From Leucobacter sp. G161 (lineage in GTDB: Bacteria > Actinomycetota > Actinomycetes > Actinomycetales > Microbacteriaceae): a stretch of 33,340 nt of DNA. Below the pieces are notes generated by a model that saw only the letters and a list, made by a program, of their open reading frames with translations, had not been told where the DNA came from and ran no database searches. Shown piece by piece: positions 16,551 to 24,871 of the stretch. Positions within the stretch are counted from its first letter, which is position 1; each line of letters opens with the position of its first letter. The position numbers and the translations under genes are program-made. Location of the stretch: positions 1-33,340 of the forward strand of contig NZ_LOHP01000034.1 in NCBI RefSeq assembly GCF_001482305.1, given 5' to 3'.

Positions 16551-17196
16551 CAGCCCTTTCATCATCGGGTTCGGTGGTCGCGCCGGCTGCGGCGCCATCC
16601 GTTTCGGGGTGCGCTGCGTCAGCCGCAGCGAGTGCCGCAGCTTCCTTCGCCGCACGGTCAGCGCGCGTCTCTCGGCCTCCCTCGATGGAGAAGCCGAACA
16701 GCGTGATGAGCACGAAGAGGATCATGCCGCTCACGATGCCGATGTCGGCAATGTTGTAGATCGCCGGCATCATCCACGGGGTGAAGATGTAGTCGATGAC
16801 ATGCCCCTCGGGGAACCCGGGTTCGCGTGTCAGTCGGTCGGTGAGGTTGCCGAGCACTCCCCCGAGCAGCAAGCCGAGAAACAGTGCCCACGGCACCGAG
16901 CGGAGCCTGCGGATCTGCCAGATGATGACACCCACAACCACCGCGGAGAGGATCGTGAAGATCCAGGTCTGGCCGCTCGCGATTGAGAACGCCGCTCCGG
17001 GGTTCCGGACGAAGTGCCACTGCAGGAAGTTGCCGAGCACGGGAACCGTCTGGCCCTCGGGCAGAGTCGCAACGACCCAGTTCTTGACGAGTTGGTCGCT
17101 CACGAGCACCGTGAGCGCCACTACAGCGAGCAGCAACGGCACCAACACCCGGCGTCGGGTACTTGGTGCCGCTGCTACAGACGTATTATTCTTCAC
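16534..17196 (-). CDS. lspA: Lipoprotein signal peptidase
   Basis: Membrane aspartyl protease that removes signal peptides from lipidated prolipoproteins. The 220-aa protein has four hydrophobic segments, [10 protein letters not shown] near the first, [10 protein letters not shown], and the catalytic pair D120 ([10 protein letters not shown]) and D151 (YNIADIGI). A hydrophilic Ala/Asp/Glu-rich tail of about 50 residues follows the last membrane segment, longer than in most LspA. The GTG start at 17196 lies 7 bases after the divIVA stop; the only GAGG is directly adjacent, so initiation may depend on coupling. Confidence 0.94.
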   Translation of the reverse strand: MKNNTSVAAAPSTRRRVLVPLLLAVVALTVLVSDQLVKNWVVATLPEGQTVPVLGNFLQWHFVRNPGAAFSIASGQTWIFTILSAVVVGVIIWQIRRLRSVPWALFLGLLLGGVLGNLTDRLTREPGFPEGHVIDYIFTPWMMPAIYNIADIGIVSGMILFVLITLFGFSIEGGRETRADRAAKEAAALAAADAAHPETDGAAAGATTEPDDERADGGTP

Positions 17197-17203
17197 CCTC
17201 GAT

Positions 17204-17854
17204 TTACTCGAGGCCCTCAGGCCTCACGAGCGGCTCGGGCGAGCTGTCGAGATCGCGCAGCTGCGACTGGATGTACGAGCGCAGCGTCGAGCGGTACTCG
17301 CTCTCGAAGCCGCGGAGCTCGGCGACGACGAGGTTGAGCTTCTCCATCTCATCGCTGTGTGCGCGGAGCTCATCGGTGCGGCGCTTCTGCGCTTCTTCGA
17401 CGAGTTCGCGAGCGGTGCGCTCTGCGTCGTCGACCATCTGCGTGCTCTTGGTCTGCGCCGCGTTGATGAGGTCGTCGCGAGTGGTCTCGCCCTCGCTGAC
17501 GTACTTGTCGTGCAGTTCGAGTGCCATCTGCAGCATCGCGCTCGATTTGATGGCGTCGGGACGCTGGGCACCCTCGGACTCGACGGGCGCCTCGACGACG
17601 GGCTCGGGGGCAACTGCTGCCACGGGAGCGTCGACAACGATCGTCTCTTCGGCGGGGTTCGCAGATCCGCGCTCTTCGAGCTGCGCGGTGAGCTCGGCGA
17701 TCTTCGCCTCGAGCTCCTGCTTCTCGGCGTCGCGCTGGCGGATCTCTTCGACGACCGTGTCCAGGAAGTCATCGACCTGATCGAGATCGTAGCCATCACG
17801 GAACTTCGTGATCGTGAACTTCTGATTCACTACATCTTCAGGAGTTAGGGCCAT
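17204..17854 (-). CDS. divIVA: Cell-pole scaffold DivIVA (Wag31)
   Basis: Coiled-coil protein that binds curved membrane at poles and septa and directs polar wall growth in actinobacteria. The N-terminal membrane-binding domain reads LTPEDVVNQKFTITKFRDGYDLDQVDDFLDTVVEEI, then a coiled coil (RDAEKQELEAKIAELTAQLEE), an acidic Pro/Ala/Val linker (residues about 65-105), and a second coiled coil with SAMLQMALELHDKYVSEGE. 216 aa is on the short side compared with mycobacterial Wag31. The ATG at 17854 has AAGAG upstream. The 81-bp leader holds a GATCGC-ttac-GCGATC hairpin (17879-17894) and a TTGACG that could be a -35. Confidence 0.95.
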   Translation of the reverse strand: MALTPEDVVNQKFTITKFRDGYDLDQVDDFLDTVVEEIRQRDAEKQELEAKIAELTAQLEERGSANPAEETIVVDAPVAAVAPEPVVEAPVESEGAQRPDAIKSSAMLQMALELHDKYVSEGETTRDDLINAAQTKSTQMVDDAERTARELVEEAQKRRTDELRAHSDEMEKLNLVVAELRGFESEYRSTLRSYIQSQLRDLDSSPEPLVRPEGLE

Positions 17855-17935
17855 CGTTAAATCTCTTTCTGTCGGAAGGATCGCTTACGCGATCAACACG
17901 TCAAAGCTAGCAAACTCTCATTGAGCTTACGGGGT

Positions 17936-18232
17936 TTACACCCAGCTCGGGATAATCCTGAGCAAAATAAGGCAAGCAAACATGGTGAGGAACCAGCCCA
18001 GGTCAAGCGCTACCTGGCCGAGCCGGATCGGCGGAAGCACCTTGCGGAACAACCGAATGGGCGGGTCCGTGACCGTAAACACGGCCTCGACGATGATGGC
18101 GAGCACGCCCTTCGGGCGGAACCCGCGGGCAAGCACCATCACCCAGTCCAGGATAAACCTCGCCCAGAGCATGAGGATGAAGAGCCGCAGCGCAATGCTG
18201 ACCACGGTTCCGAGAACATACAGAATTTCCAC
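17936..18232 (-). CDS. YggT-family membrane protein
   Basis: 98 aa with two membrane segments: residues about 3-28 and 72-95. Between them lies the conserved FRPKGVLAIIVEAVFTVTDPPIRLFRKVLPPIRLGQVALDLG, the YGGT motif (TDPPIRLFRKVLPP). It always accompanies sepF and divIVA in Gram-positive division clusters, though its exact role is unsettled. The GTG start shares one base with the sepF stop (TAGTG), so the two are probably translationally coupled. Confidence 0.92.
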   Translation of the reverse strand: MEILYVLGTVVSIALRLFILMLWARFILDWVMVLARGFRPKGVLAIIVEAVFTVTDPPIRLFRKVLPPIRLGQVALDLGWFLTMFACLILLRIIPSWV

Positions 18233-18717
18233 TATGCGGAGGGTGCCACAAAGAACGAATCGTCGGCTTCGGTCACCGGTTCGTCACTGCCCACTTCGAT
18301 GTGCTCCGGAGTGAGGAGGAACACCTTGCTGGTGACGCGCTCGATGCGACCGTTCAGCCCGAGCGTGAGCCCGCTTGAGAAGTCGATGAGGCGCTTGGCC
18401 TCCTCGTCACTCATGCGGGAGAGGTTCATGATGACGGGAATGCCGTCACGGAAGCTCTCGGCGATAACCTGGGCATCGCGGTATGCGGTGGGGTGAACCG
18501 TAAAGATTTCGTTCATTGCCTGCGGGGACTGGTTGCGGACGGGGGTGACCCGGCGCAGCGGAGCAACAGGAGGGCGAGCCGCCTGATTTGGCTTCACTGC
18601 GGTGGGCGCCGAGGGAGTCGGCTCGCGCTCGGGCGTTGCCTGAGCGACAGGCTCTTCTTCAAGGCCTTCCTCGGCTAGTCCGAGGAACACCATTGTCTTC
18701 TTCAACGGGTTGCTCAT
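18232..18717 (-). CDS. sepF: Cell division protein SepF
   Basis: FtsZ membrane anchor that replaces FtsA in actinobacteria. The N-terminus [18 protein letters not shown] is the amphipathic membrane-binding helix. A variable Pro/Glu linker follows (residues about 20-65). The C-terminal SepF domain (about 70-150) has [72 protein letters not shown]. The ATG at 18717 is preceded by GGGAG at a normal distance; the TTG at 18729 would place that site inside the gene. Confidence 0.96.
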   Translation of the reverse strand: MSNPLKKTMVFLGLAEEGLEEEPVAQATPEREPTPSAPTAVKPNQAARPPVAPLRRVTPVRNQSPQAMNEIFTVHPTAYRDAQVIAESFRDGIPVIMNLSRMSDEEAKRLIDFSSGLTLGLNGRIERVTSKVFLLTPEHIEVGSDEPVTEADDSFFVAPSA

Positions 18718-18747
18718 CTGTTCTCCCAACGGTTGTGTGCCTCGAGA

Positions 18748-19446
18748 CTATCTGGCATCGGGGCGGTTTCCGGTGATTGCACTCCCGATTCGCAGGTGTG
18801 TCGCACCGGCAGCAATTGCCTCGACGTAGTCGTGCGTCATGCCCGCAGAAATCGCCGTGGCGTCGGGGGCGAAGGACCGCACCCGTTCGGAATATCCCGC
18901 GAGGCGTTCGAACGCCGCAGCAGCGGGCTCCTCGAGCGGCGCAACCGCCATGACGCCGCGAAGCGTGAGTGATTCCGTGCCGAGGATCTGCTCCGTGAGC
19001 GATTCAATCTCGCTCGGCGCAGCGCCGCCGCGGCCCGGATCATCCGTGAGATTGATCTGGAGGAACACGTCGAGCTGCCTGTCGACGCCCGCGAGCGCAT
19101 CGACGAGACGGGCGCGGTCGATCGAGTGGATTGCGGACGCGTACTGGGCCGCCTGCCGAGCCTTCTTGGTCTGTAGCTGGCCGATGTAGTGCCAGTTCAC
19201 GTCGAGACCGGCGAGCGCAGCGGCCTTCTCTTGCGCTTCCTGGTGCCGGTTCTCGCCGACGTCGCGCACACCGAGCCCCGCGAGGGCTTCGACGAGGCTA
19301 GCCGGGTGAAACTTGGTGACGACGATCAGCGTCGTCTCCTCGGCCGATCTCCCGGCTGCACGGCAGGCGTCAGCGATGCCAGCCTGCACCTCGTGCAGCC
19401 GATCCGCGAGGCCCTCGTATGCGGGGGACGTCTCAGACACGCTCAC
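18748..19446 (-). CDS. YggS-family pyridoxal-phosphate homeostasis protein
   Basis: 232 aa, TIM-barrel PLP-binding protein without known catalysis that buffers free PLP. K45 in LIVVTKFHPAS is the PLP lysine. Further motifs are DVGENRHQEAQEKAAAL, WHYIGQLQTKKARQAA, IHSIDRARLV, FLQINLTDDPGRGG, and the phosphate-binding TAISAGMTHDYVEAIAAGATHLRIGSAITG. The GTG start at 19446 follows the ftsZ stop by 9 bases. The laccase-domain gene pgeF that often lies between these two in actinobacteria is absent. Confidence 0.94.
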   Translation of the reverse strand: MSVSETSPAYEGLADRLHEVQAGIADACRAAGRSAEETTLIVVTKFHPASLVEALAGLGVRDVGENRHQEAQEKAAALAGLDVNWHYIGQLQTKKARQAAQYASAIHSIDRARLVDALAGVDRQLDVFLQINLTDDPGRGGAAPSEIESLTEQILGTESLTLRGVMAVAPLEEPAAAAFERLAGYSERVRSFAPDATAISAGMTHDYVEAIAAGATHLRIGSAITGNRPDAR

Positions 19447-19455
19447 AGCATCCGC

Positions 19456-20649
19456 CTACCGCAGGAATGCCGGGATGTCGAGGTCGTCGTCATCGTCACC
19501 ATCGAACGCGGGGTCGCGGAGCTGCTCCTCGACGGGCGGGTGCGCGAGCGCGCCACCGAACTCGGCGGGCTCCGGTGCCCGATCAGCATCGGTCGCGGTT
19601 GCGCGCGCACCGACTGCGCTGGCTGCTGACGCTTCTTCGATGCTCTCGACGTGGCCGCCACGGCGGCCACGGTCAGCTGCAGCCGTGCGGGTCTGGACGA
19701 CCGGCTCATCGTCGAAGCCCGCGGCGATAACGGTGACGCGCACCTCGTCGCCGAGGGTCTCATCGATGACAGTACCGAAGATGATGTTCGCTTCCGGGTG
19801 CACAACATCCTGCACGAGCGTGGACGCCTCGGTGATCTCGCTCAGCGCGAGGTTCGAGGAGCCCTGGATCGAGAACAGTACGCCGTGCGCACCCTCGATC
19901 GAAGCCTCAAGCAGCGGCGAAGCCACGGCAAGCTCCGCGGCCTTGATGGCGCGATCCGCCCCGCGCGCGGAGCCAATGCCCATGAGCGCAGATCCTGCGC
20001 CCTGCATGACCGATTTCACGTCAGCGAAGTCAAGGTTAATGAGGCCCGGAGTGGTGATGAGGTCGGTGATGCCCTGCACACCCGCGAGGAGCACCTGGTC
20101 GGCAGCCGCGAAGGCGTCGATCATGCTGATGCCGGGCTCGCTGATCTCAAGGAGGCGGTCATTCGGGACGACGATGAGCGTATCGACGGCCTCGCGCAGC
20201 GTGTTCACGCCGGCATCGGCCTGGGCAGCGCGGCGCTTGCCCTCAAAGCTGAACGGCCGGGTCACGACACCGATGGTGAGTGCACCGATCGACTTCGCGA
20301 TCCGCGCGACCACGGGAGCGGCACCCGTGCCGGTCCCGCCGCCCTCACCGGCAGTGACGAAGACCATGTCGGCGCCAGCGAGGGCCTCCTCGATCTCTTC
20401 CGCGTGATCCTCGGCTGCGCGACGACCAACCTCGGGGTCGGCGCCAGCGCCGAGCCCACGGGTCAACTCACGGCCGACATCGAGCTTCACATCTGCGTCG
20501 CTGAGGAGCAGTGCCTGGGCATCGGTATTCACCGCGATGAACTCAACGCCACGAAGGCCGAGCTCGATCATGCGGTTCACAGCGTTGACTCCGCCGCCAC
20601 CGACTCCCACAACCTTGATCACCGCGAGGTAGTTCTGGTTCATGGCCAC
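19456..20649 (-). CDS. ftsZ: Cell division protein FtsZ
   Basis: Tubulin-like GTPase that forms the Z ring. The 397-aa chain has [15 protein letters not shown] at residues 13-27, the GTP-binding GGGTGTG at 103-109, the T7 synergy loop [11 protein letters not shown], a variable acidic linker (about 315-385), and a C-terminal peptide [10 protein letters not shown] that binds SepF. The start is the GTG at 20649 with GAGGGG upstream; an ATG two codons later (20643) is possible. It is preceded by a 132-bp AT-richer region with repeated boxes, which suggests its own promoter in addition to read-through from ftsQ. Confidence 0.98.
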   Translation of the reverse strand: MAMNQNYLAVIKVVGVGGGGVNAVNRMIELGLRGVEFIAVNTDAQALLLSDADVKLDVGRELTRGLGAGADPEVGRRAAEDHAEEIEEALAGADMVFVTAGEGGGTGTGAAPVVARIAKSIGALTIGVVTRPFSFEGKRRAAQADAGVNTLREAVDTLIVVPNDRLLEISEPGISMIDAFAAADQVLLAGVQGITDLITTPGLINLDFADVKSVMQGAGSALMGIGSARGADRAIKAAELAVASPLLEASIEGAHGVLFSIQGSSNLALSEITEASTLVQDVVHPEANIIFGTVIDETLGDEVRVTVIAAGFDDEPVVQTRTAAADRGRRGGHVESIEEASAASAVGARATATDADRAPEPAEFGGALAHPPVEEQLRDPAFDGDDDDDLDIPAFLR

Positions 20650-20665
20650 CTGGTCCCCTCAACTC

Positions 20666-20712
20666 TAAAGTTCGAGCAACATTAAAGTTCTACTTGAACT
20701 TCAAAGTTAGTA
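20666..20712 (-). promoter_or_regulatory. Repeated AACTTTR boxes in the ftsQ-ftsZ gap, probable ftsZ control region
   Basis: On the minus strand AACTTTG (20708-20702), AACTTTA (20689-20683) and AACTTTA (20672-20666) recur at 17-19 base spacing, and AACTTTGAAGTT forms a short inverted repeat. The region is visibly richer in A+T than its surroundings. A tentative -35 (TTGAGA, 20736-20731) and a poor -10 (TACTAA, 20712-20707) with an 18-base spacer lie just upstream. The boxes would be in the 5' untranslated leader or bind a regulator. Confidence 0.45.
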
Positions 20713-20781
20713 TTGCCGTATACGCTTTCGTCTCAACGTTATGGCTCACGCACCCCGCAGCTCTCTCGACACGCCGCGAAG

Positions 20782-22017
20782 TTACTTGAAGATCGGCGAC
20801 TCGGTCGATGAGACGTCAATATGGGTCACCGGACGGTCTTTCAGCGAGACCAGCATCGTCTCGAGAACGAGCGACTTCCGCTTCGTCTCATCTGGGTTTC
20901 CCCAGAACACCTCGACACCGCTTGCAAGATTCAGCGTCACATCCTGACCACTCACCGCGTTCACCGAGGCCAGCTGGGCCCGCAGCGAGGCGGGCATATC
21001 GCGGACGACCTCCGACGCGGCAAGGAAGCCCTTCGATGACGTCACCTGCAAGCCGTCACCGCCGAGCGGCACCCCCTCGGGGCGCTCCGCTACCTCCCCG
21101 ACGAGGACCCCCGCAGCGTCGTACAGCCGGAACGCGTCTCCCTCCTGCAGGGCGATTGTGGGAACGCGCTCCTCGATCCGCACGACAAGCGTGCTCGGCG
21201 GCACGCGCTCGACCGCGAAGCGCTGGATGAGCGGGAAGCCTTCGAGCGCCCGCAGCACGTCGCTCTCGTCGACAAGCGCGAGCGGCACCCCGTCAAACTC
21301 GCTCAGCGCGTCGGTAATCTCCTCGACGTTGACGGTCGTTGCACCCTCAACCCTGATGTCTCGCACCGACATGATCGGCGTCAGCGTGCCCAGCAGCACG
21401 AAGAGCACCAGCCCGGCAACGGTTCCGAGCACGATGAACGTGCGCCTCCGCCTCCGCCGCGCTCCCGAAGTGAAGCGCCGCGTCTCGCGGCGCTGCCGCC
21501 GCTTGCTCCGCTGCTCAGCTACGCGCAACCGCTTCTCGGCGGCCTTCACCTGGTCGATCTCACGGGGCTCCCGGCGAAACTGCAGCATCCCGCGGCTTCC
21601 GGCGGGAGCAAGGGCTGCGGTCTCCGTGAGGTCGGCGTCGGAGAGACCTGAGTCAGACACCGCAGCGCCAGCAGCGTTACCCGTGTCAGCAGCGCCAGCA
21701 GCGTTACCCGTGTCAGCAGTGTCAGCCGCGCCACCCGCGTCGCCTGCACCCGGTCCAGGACCAGCGTCGCCACCCGCACCCCCACCGGAGCGCGCACCGG
21801 GCAGCACCATCCGGCCCGCGCTGCTTAGCCGATCGAGAACGCCGGGGCGTTTCGCAGTCGGCTCCCCCACCGGGGGTTCAGGCGATGCGGCCGTTCGCTG
21901 CTTGTCCTCGGGAGAGCTCGCCGACCGCGCCTGCCGCGACTGCCTCCCGCGTTTTTCGGCAGCGGCGGGCTCGGGCTCGCGCTCGGCCCGATCGTCAAAG
22001 CCGCCGGGCCGTTTCAC
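20782..22017 (-). CDS. ftsQ: Cell division protein FtsQ with long N-terminal extension
   Basis: Bitopic divisome protein. A cytoplasmic region of about 190 residues is followed by one membrane helix (about 193-216, FIVLGTVAGLVLFVLLGTLTPI), the POTRA domain (VRDIRVEGATTVNVEEITDALSE, about 218-290), and the beta domain ending near residue 411. The cytoplasmic part is unusually long, Ala/Gly/Asp/Arg-rich and low-complexity, with a duplicated nonapeptide ADTGNAAGA, then a strongly basic stretch before the membrane helix. The GTG start at 22017 overlaps the murC stop (GTGA). The outside-facing sequence ends SSTESPIFK. Confidence 0.94.
   Translation of the reverse strand: MKRPGGFDDRAEREPEPAAAEKRGRQSRQARSASSPEDKQRTAASPEPPVGEPTAKRPGVLDRLSSAGRMVLPGARSGGGAGGDAGPGPGAGDAGGAADTADTGNAAGAADTGNAAGAAVSDSGLSDADLTETAALAPAGSRGMLQFRREPREIDQVKAAEKRLRVAEQRSKRRQRRETRRFTSGARRRRRRTFIVLGTVAGLVLFVLLGTLTPIMSVRDIRVEGATTVNVEEITDALSEFDGVPLALVDESDVLRALEGFPLIQRFAVERVPPSTLVVRIEERVPTIALQEGDAFRLYDAAGVLVGEVAERPEGVPLGGDGLQVTSSKGFLAASEVVRDMPASLRAQLASVNAVSGQDVTLNLASGVEVFWGNPDETKRKSLVLETMLVSLKDRPVTHIDVSSTESPIFK
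21664..21717 (-). repeat. Perfect 27-bp tandem duplication inside ftsQ
   Basis: Two identical 27-bp units, 21664-21690 and 21691-21717, starting agcgccagcagcgttacc on the plus strand, encode the nonapeptide ADTGNAAGA twice (residues 101-118). Degenerate copies continue to about 21740. Identity at every base suggests a recent in-frame duplication. Confidence 0.9.
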
Positions 22018-23444
22018 GCGGCTCCGGGCGTGCCGCTCAGCGCGTCGATGAGCTGCGGCACTATCCGGTACACGGTTCCGGCGCCGACAACGAGCACGAG
22101 GTCGCCTGGCACAGCGAGCTCGACGACCTGCGCGACCGCACGATCCCAGTCGTCAACGTAGCTCGCGCGGCTCCGATCGGCAAACGACTCGGTCACGAGC
22201 GCGCCCGTTGTTGTAGGGTCAGGGGCCTCGCGCACCCCGTCGATTTCGAGCACGAAGGTGTGGTCTGCGGCAGCGAATGCTGCAGCGAACTCCTCATGGA
22301 ACATCCGTGTGCGGCTGTAGAGGTGCGGCTGGTGCACGACGATGAGCTGGCCCTCGCCGGCGACGCTGCGTGCGGATTCGAGTAGTGCTTCGACCTCCGT
22401 CGGGTGATGCGCGTAGTCGTCATAGACCCGCACCCCGGCCGGCTCACCATGGAACTCGAACCGTCGGTGGGTGCCGGTGAAGCCAGCAACCGCACGAAGG
22501 GCCTCGCCGGGATCGAAGCCGAGGCCGGTGAGCAGCGCGACCGCGCCGGCCGCGTTCACCGCGTTGTACCGCCCGAAGACTCCCAGCTGCTCGGTGAAGC
22601 GTTCGCCGTCGATCTCGAGTTCGAGCACCGCCCGGTCCGTGGTCTCCACGGAGACGATCCGCACGTCAGCGTGCTCGGCGAATCCGAAGGTGCGAACCGG
22701 AGCCACCGAGACGTCTGCATCGGCGGTCCGCTCCGCACGCAGACTCTCGAGCACCTCGAGCGCGCCGGGGTCGTCGGACGAAATCACGAGCAGTTCGCTC
22801 GCCCCGCGGGCGAATTCGACAAACGCCGCCATGAAGTTTTCGCGCGATCCAAAGAAGTCGAGATGCTCGGGGTCGACGTTGGTGATGAGCGCGACCTGCG
22901 TGTCGTAAATGAGGAACGACTTGTCGCTCTCGTCGGCCTCGATGACGAAGAGATCGTCTTGACCGGCCGCGGATGCAGCGCCGATGCCAGCAATGACGCT
23001 GCCGTTCACAAACGAGGGATCTTGGCCGAGCCCGCGCAGCGCGGTTGCGAGCATGCCCGTTGACGTGGTCTTGCCGTGCGCACCGGCGACCGCGACGAGA
23101 CGCTGGGAACGGGCGAGCCACGCGAGCGCCTGGGAGCGGTGCAGCACCGGCAGCCCGAGCTCGCGCGCGCGGAGATACTCGGGGTTCTCAGGTGACAGCG
23201 CTCCCGTGACCACGAGCGTGTCGGCGTCACCGACGTTCTCCGCGGCGTGACCGACCACGACGCGCACACCGACAGCTTCCAGCGCCTTCGTGCTGTAGTT
23301 CGAGCCGCGGTCCGACCCGGTCACCGGAACGCCAGCGGCGTGCATCATGTGCGCGATCGCGCTCATTCCGGCGCCGCCGATGCCAACGAAGTGGACCCGG
23401 CCGAGATCTTCGGGGATCTCGAGCTCAAGATCGGGGTAAATCAT
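22014..23444 (-). CDS. murC: UDP-N-acetylmuramate--L-alanine ligase
   Basis: Adds the first amino acid to UDP-MurNAc with ATP. In Microbacteriaceae this can be glycine or serine instead of L-alanine, which sequence alone does not show. The 476-aa chain has the N-terminal VHFVGIGGAGMSAIAHMM, the ATP loop GAHGKTT at 121-127, NVDPEHLDFFG, and DDYAHHPTEV in the C-terminal domain. The start is the ATG at 23444 with AGGAGG six bases upstream; the frame is open further upstream but reads as low-complexity Arg-rich sequence. It is separated from the MFS gene by 149 bp, unlike the tight spacing elsewhere, and overlaps ftsQ. Confidence 0.97.
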   Translation of the reverse strand: MIYPDLELEIPEDLGRVHFVGIGGAGMSAIAHMMHAAGVPVTGSDRGSNYSTKALEAVGVRVVVGHAAENVGDADTLVVTGALSPENPEYLRARELGLPVLHRSQALAWLARSQRLVAVAGAHGKTTSTGMLATALRGLGQDPSFVNGSVIAGIGAASAAGQDDLFVIEADESDKSFLIYDTQVALITNVDPEHLDFFGSRENFMAAFVEFARGASELLVISSDDPGALEVLESLRAERTADADVSVAPVRTFGFAEHADVRIVSVETTDRAVLELEIDGERFTEQLGVFGRYNAVNAAGAVALLTGLGFDPGEALRAVAGFTGTHRRFEFHGEPAGVRVYDDYAHHPTEVEALLESARSVAGEGQLIVVHQPHLYSRTRMFHEEFAAAFAAADHTFVLEIDGVREAPDPTTTGALVTESFADRSRASYVDDWDRAVAQVVELAVPGDLVLVVGAGTVYRIVPQLIDALSGTPGAA

Positions 23445-23532
23445 CAGGGGCCTCCTCAGCGCTTCGTGTCGCCCCGCACACGCGAGCGCCCTGCCAGGGT
23501 GCGTTCGAGACCACCTAAGCGTATCGCGCGCA

Positions 23533-23564
23533 CCCCGCCGAGCGGGTCGAATCGCGCGGCGGGG
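23533..23564 (-). terminator. Hairpin between the MFS gene and murC
   Basis: CCCCGCCG (23533-23540) and CGGCGGGG (23557-23564) form a perfect 8-bp stem with a 16-base loop in the 149-bp gap. There is no T-tract, so it is either a weak or factor-dependent terminator after the MFS gene or an incidental GC-rich fold. On the minus strand GATACGCTTAGG downstream of it could serve as a -10 region for murC. Confidence 0.3.
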
Positions 23565-23593
23565 CGGCAGCGAGGCTGGCAGCAGCGCGGCCC

Positions 23594-24871
23594 CTACACG
23601 GCCGGTTCTCGCCCGCCCGATTTCGCGGTGCGCGTCGCAGTTGCGTGCGCGTCGGCGCCAGAGGGTACGAGCGGCACGGCGAGCAGCGGCGCGATGGCGA
23701 CAATTGCGAGCGTGGCAGGCATGCCGAGCAGGGCGATCAGCGCGCCCACTGCTGGCGGCAGCAGCCCGGAGGCGAGGAACTGGCCCGTGTTTTGCATCCC
23801 GAGCGCGCGGCCCGACCAACGCGGGCCGGCGATCTCGGCTACGGCAGTAAAGGCAAGACCGTTGTCCGCGACGCTCACGCAGCTGACAAGCACGTATGCG
23901 ATCGCGGCGGGGATCGCCCAGTCGGCCCAACCAAACGACGCCGCCAGCATGAGCAGCGCAGCGCAGGCGACCGCGATGATGCGGATCGGCCGGAGCCGCG
24001 ACCCAGCCTTGTCGCTCCACACGCCAGCGGCGATCCGTCCGCCCGCGCCGATGAGCTGGGCGGCAGCGACGAGCGCGCCCGCGGCGAGCTCGCTCCAGCC
24101 GAAGCCGATCACGAACCAGACCAGCCCGAACGAGGAGAGCACGAACTGTGGGATGACGAGCAGCACCGACACCGCGTGGATGCGGGCCAGCGTGCCCGAC
24201 TCGCGGTAGGGGTTGCTACTCACGGCCGCGAGCTTCTTCGCGGCGATCTGCGGATCAATGACGACAAAGAAACAGGCGATGACGCTCAGCAGTGTGAGCG
24301 CACCGCCGAAGGCGAGTGCGCCAAAGATCCCCCAGCTGTTCGCGAGCGCCGGCACCGCGAGCGCCGCGACTGCGGTACCGATGGGCTGACAGGTCTGCCG
24401 GATGCCCATCGCGAGGCCACGCCGGTCTGCGGGGAACCACCCAGTGATGAGTCGTCCGCTCGCGTTGTTGATGCAGGCCGACATTGCCCCGGTCGCCACG
24501 AGCGCGATCCCGAGCCACACGAACCCCTCGGCGAGCATCGACGCGACCACGGCGATTGTCGTGAGCGTGAGTCCGCTGAGCAGCACGCGCCGCTCCCCGA
24601 AGCGGTCCGTGAGCGCGCCCCAGGCGATGAGTGTGAGCACGAGCCCCAGGCTCGGAGCGCCAGCGAGCACGCCGGCACCAGCGAGGCTCATGCCCTCCAC
24701 TCCGTGCAAATACGGAATGAGAAACGCCGGAGTCGCGGTGACGACGGTCGTCGAGGCCTGCCCGAACACCATGACCGCGAGCATCGCCCACGATCGCGCC
24801 GCGATCGGCGCCCCGTTAGCGGGCTGCAAGAGCTTCGTGCACGAGGTCGTAGAGTTTCGCGGTGCCGTCAA
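23594..24871 (-). CDS. Major facilitator superfamily transporter lying between murG and murC
   Basis: About 400-425 aa with twelve predicted membrane segments. MFS features: GALTDRFGERRVLL after segment 2 (the GxxxDRxGRR motif A), RRGLAMGIRQTCQPIGTAVAAL in segment 5 and a related GVWSDKAGSRLRPIR motif in the second half. The substrate is not evident. The start is uncertain: TTG at 24871 overlaps murG by 56 bp, TTG at 24829 overlaps by 14 bp, and ATG at 24784 leaves almost no cytoplasmic N-terminus. The gene is not part of the usual dcw cluster and interrupts the murG-murC link; it has no insertion-sequence remnants around it. Confidence 0.88.
   Translation of the reverse strand: MTAPRNSTTSCTKLLQPANGAPIAARSWAMLAVMVFGQASTTVVTATPAFLIPYLHGVEGMSLAGAGVLAGAPSLGLVLTLIAWGALTDRFGERRVLLSGLTLTTIAVVASMLAEGFVWLGIALVATGAMSACINNASGRLITGWFPADRRGLAMGIRQTCQPIGTAVAALAVPALANSWGIFGALAFGGALTLLSVIACFFVVIDPQIAAKKLAAVSSNPYRESGTLARIHAVSVLLVIPQFVLSSFGLVWFVIGFGWSELAAGALVAAAQLIGAGGRIAAGVWSDKAGSRLRPIRIIAVACAALLMLAASFGWADWAIPAAIAYVLVSCVSVADNGLAFTAVAEIAGPRWSGRALGMQNTGQFLASGLLPPAVGALIALLGMPATLAIVAIAPLLAVPLVPSGADAHATATRTAKSGGREPAV

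Noticed and set aside
23445..24020. N-terminal extension of murC giving a 668-aa frame
   Set aside because: The extra 192 residues are Arg/Ala-rich, overlap the MFS gene in another frame and have no family match; the ATG at 23444 has a good ribosome binding site.
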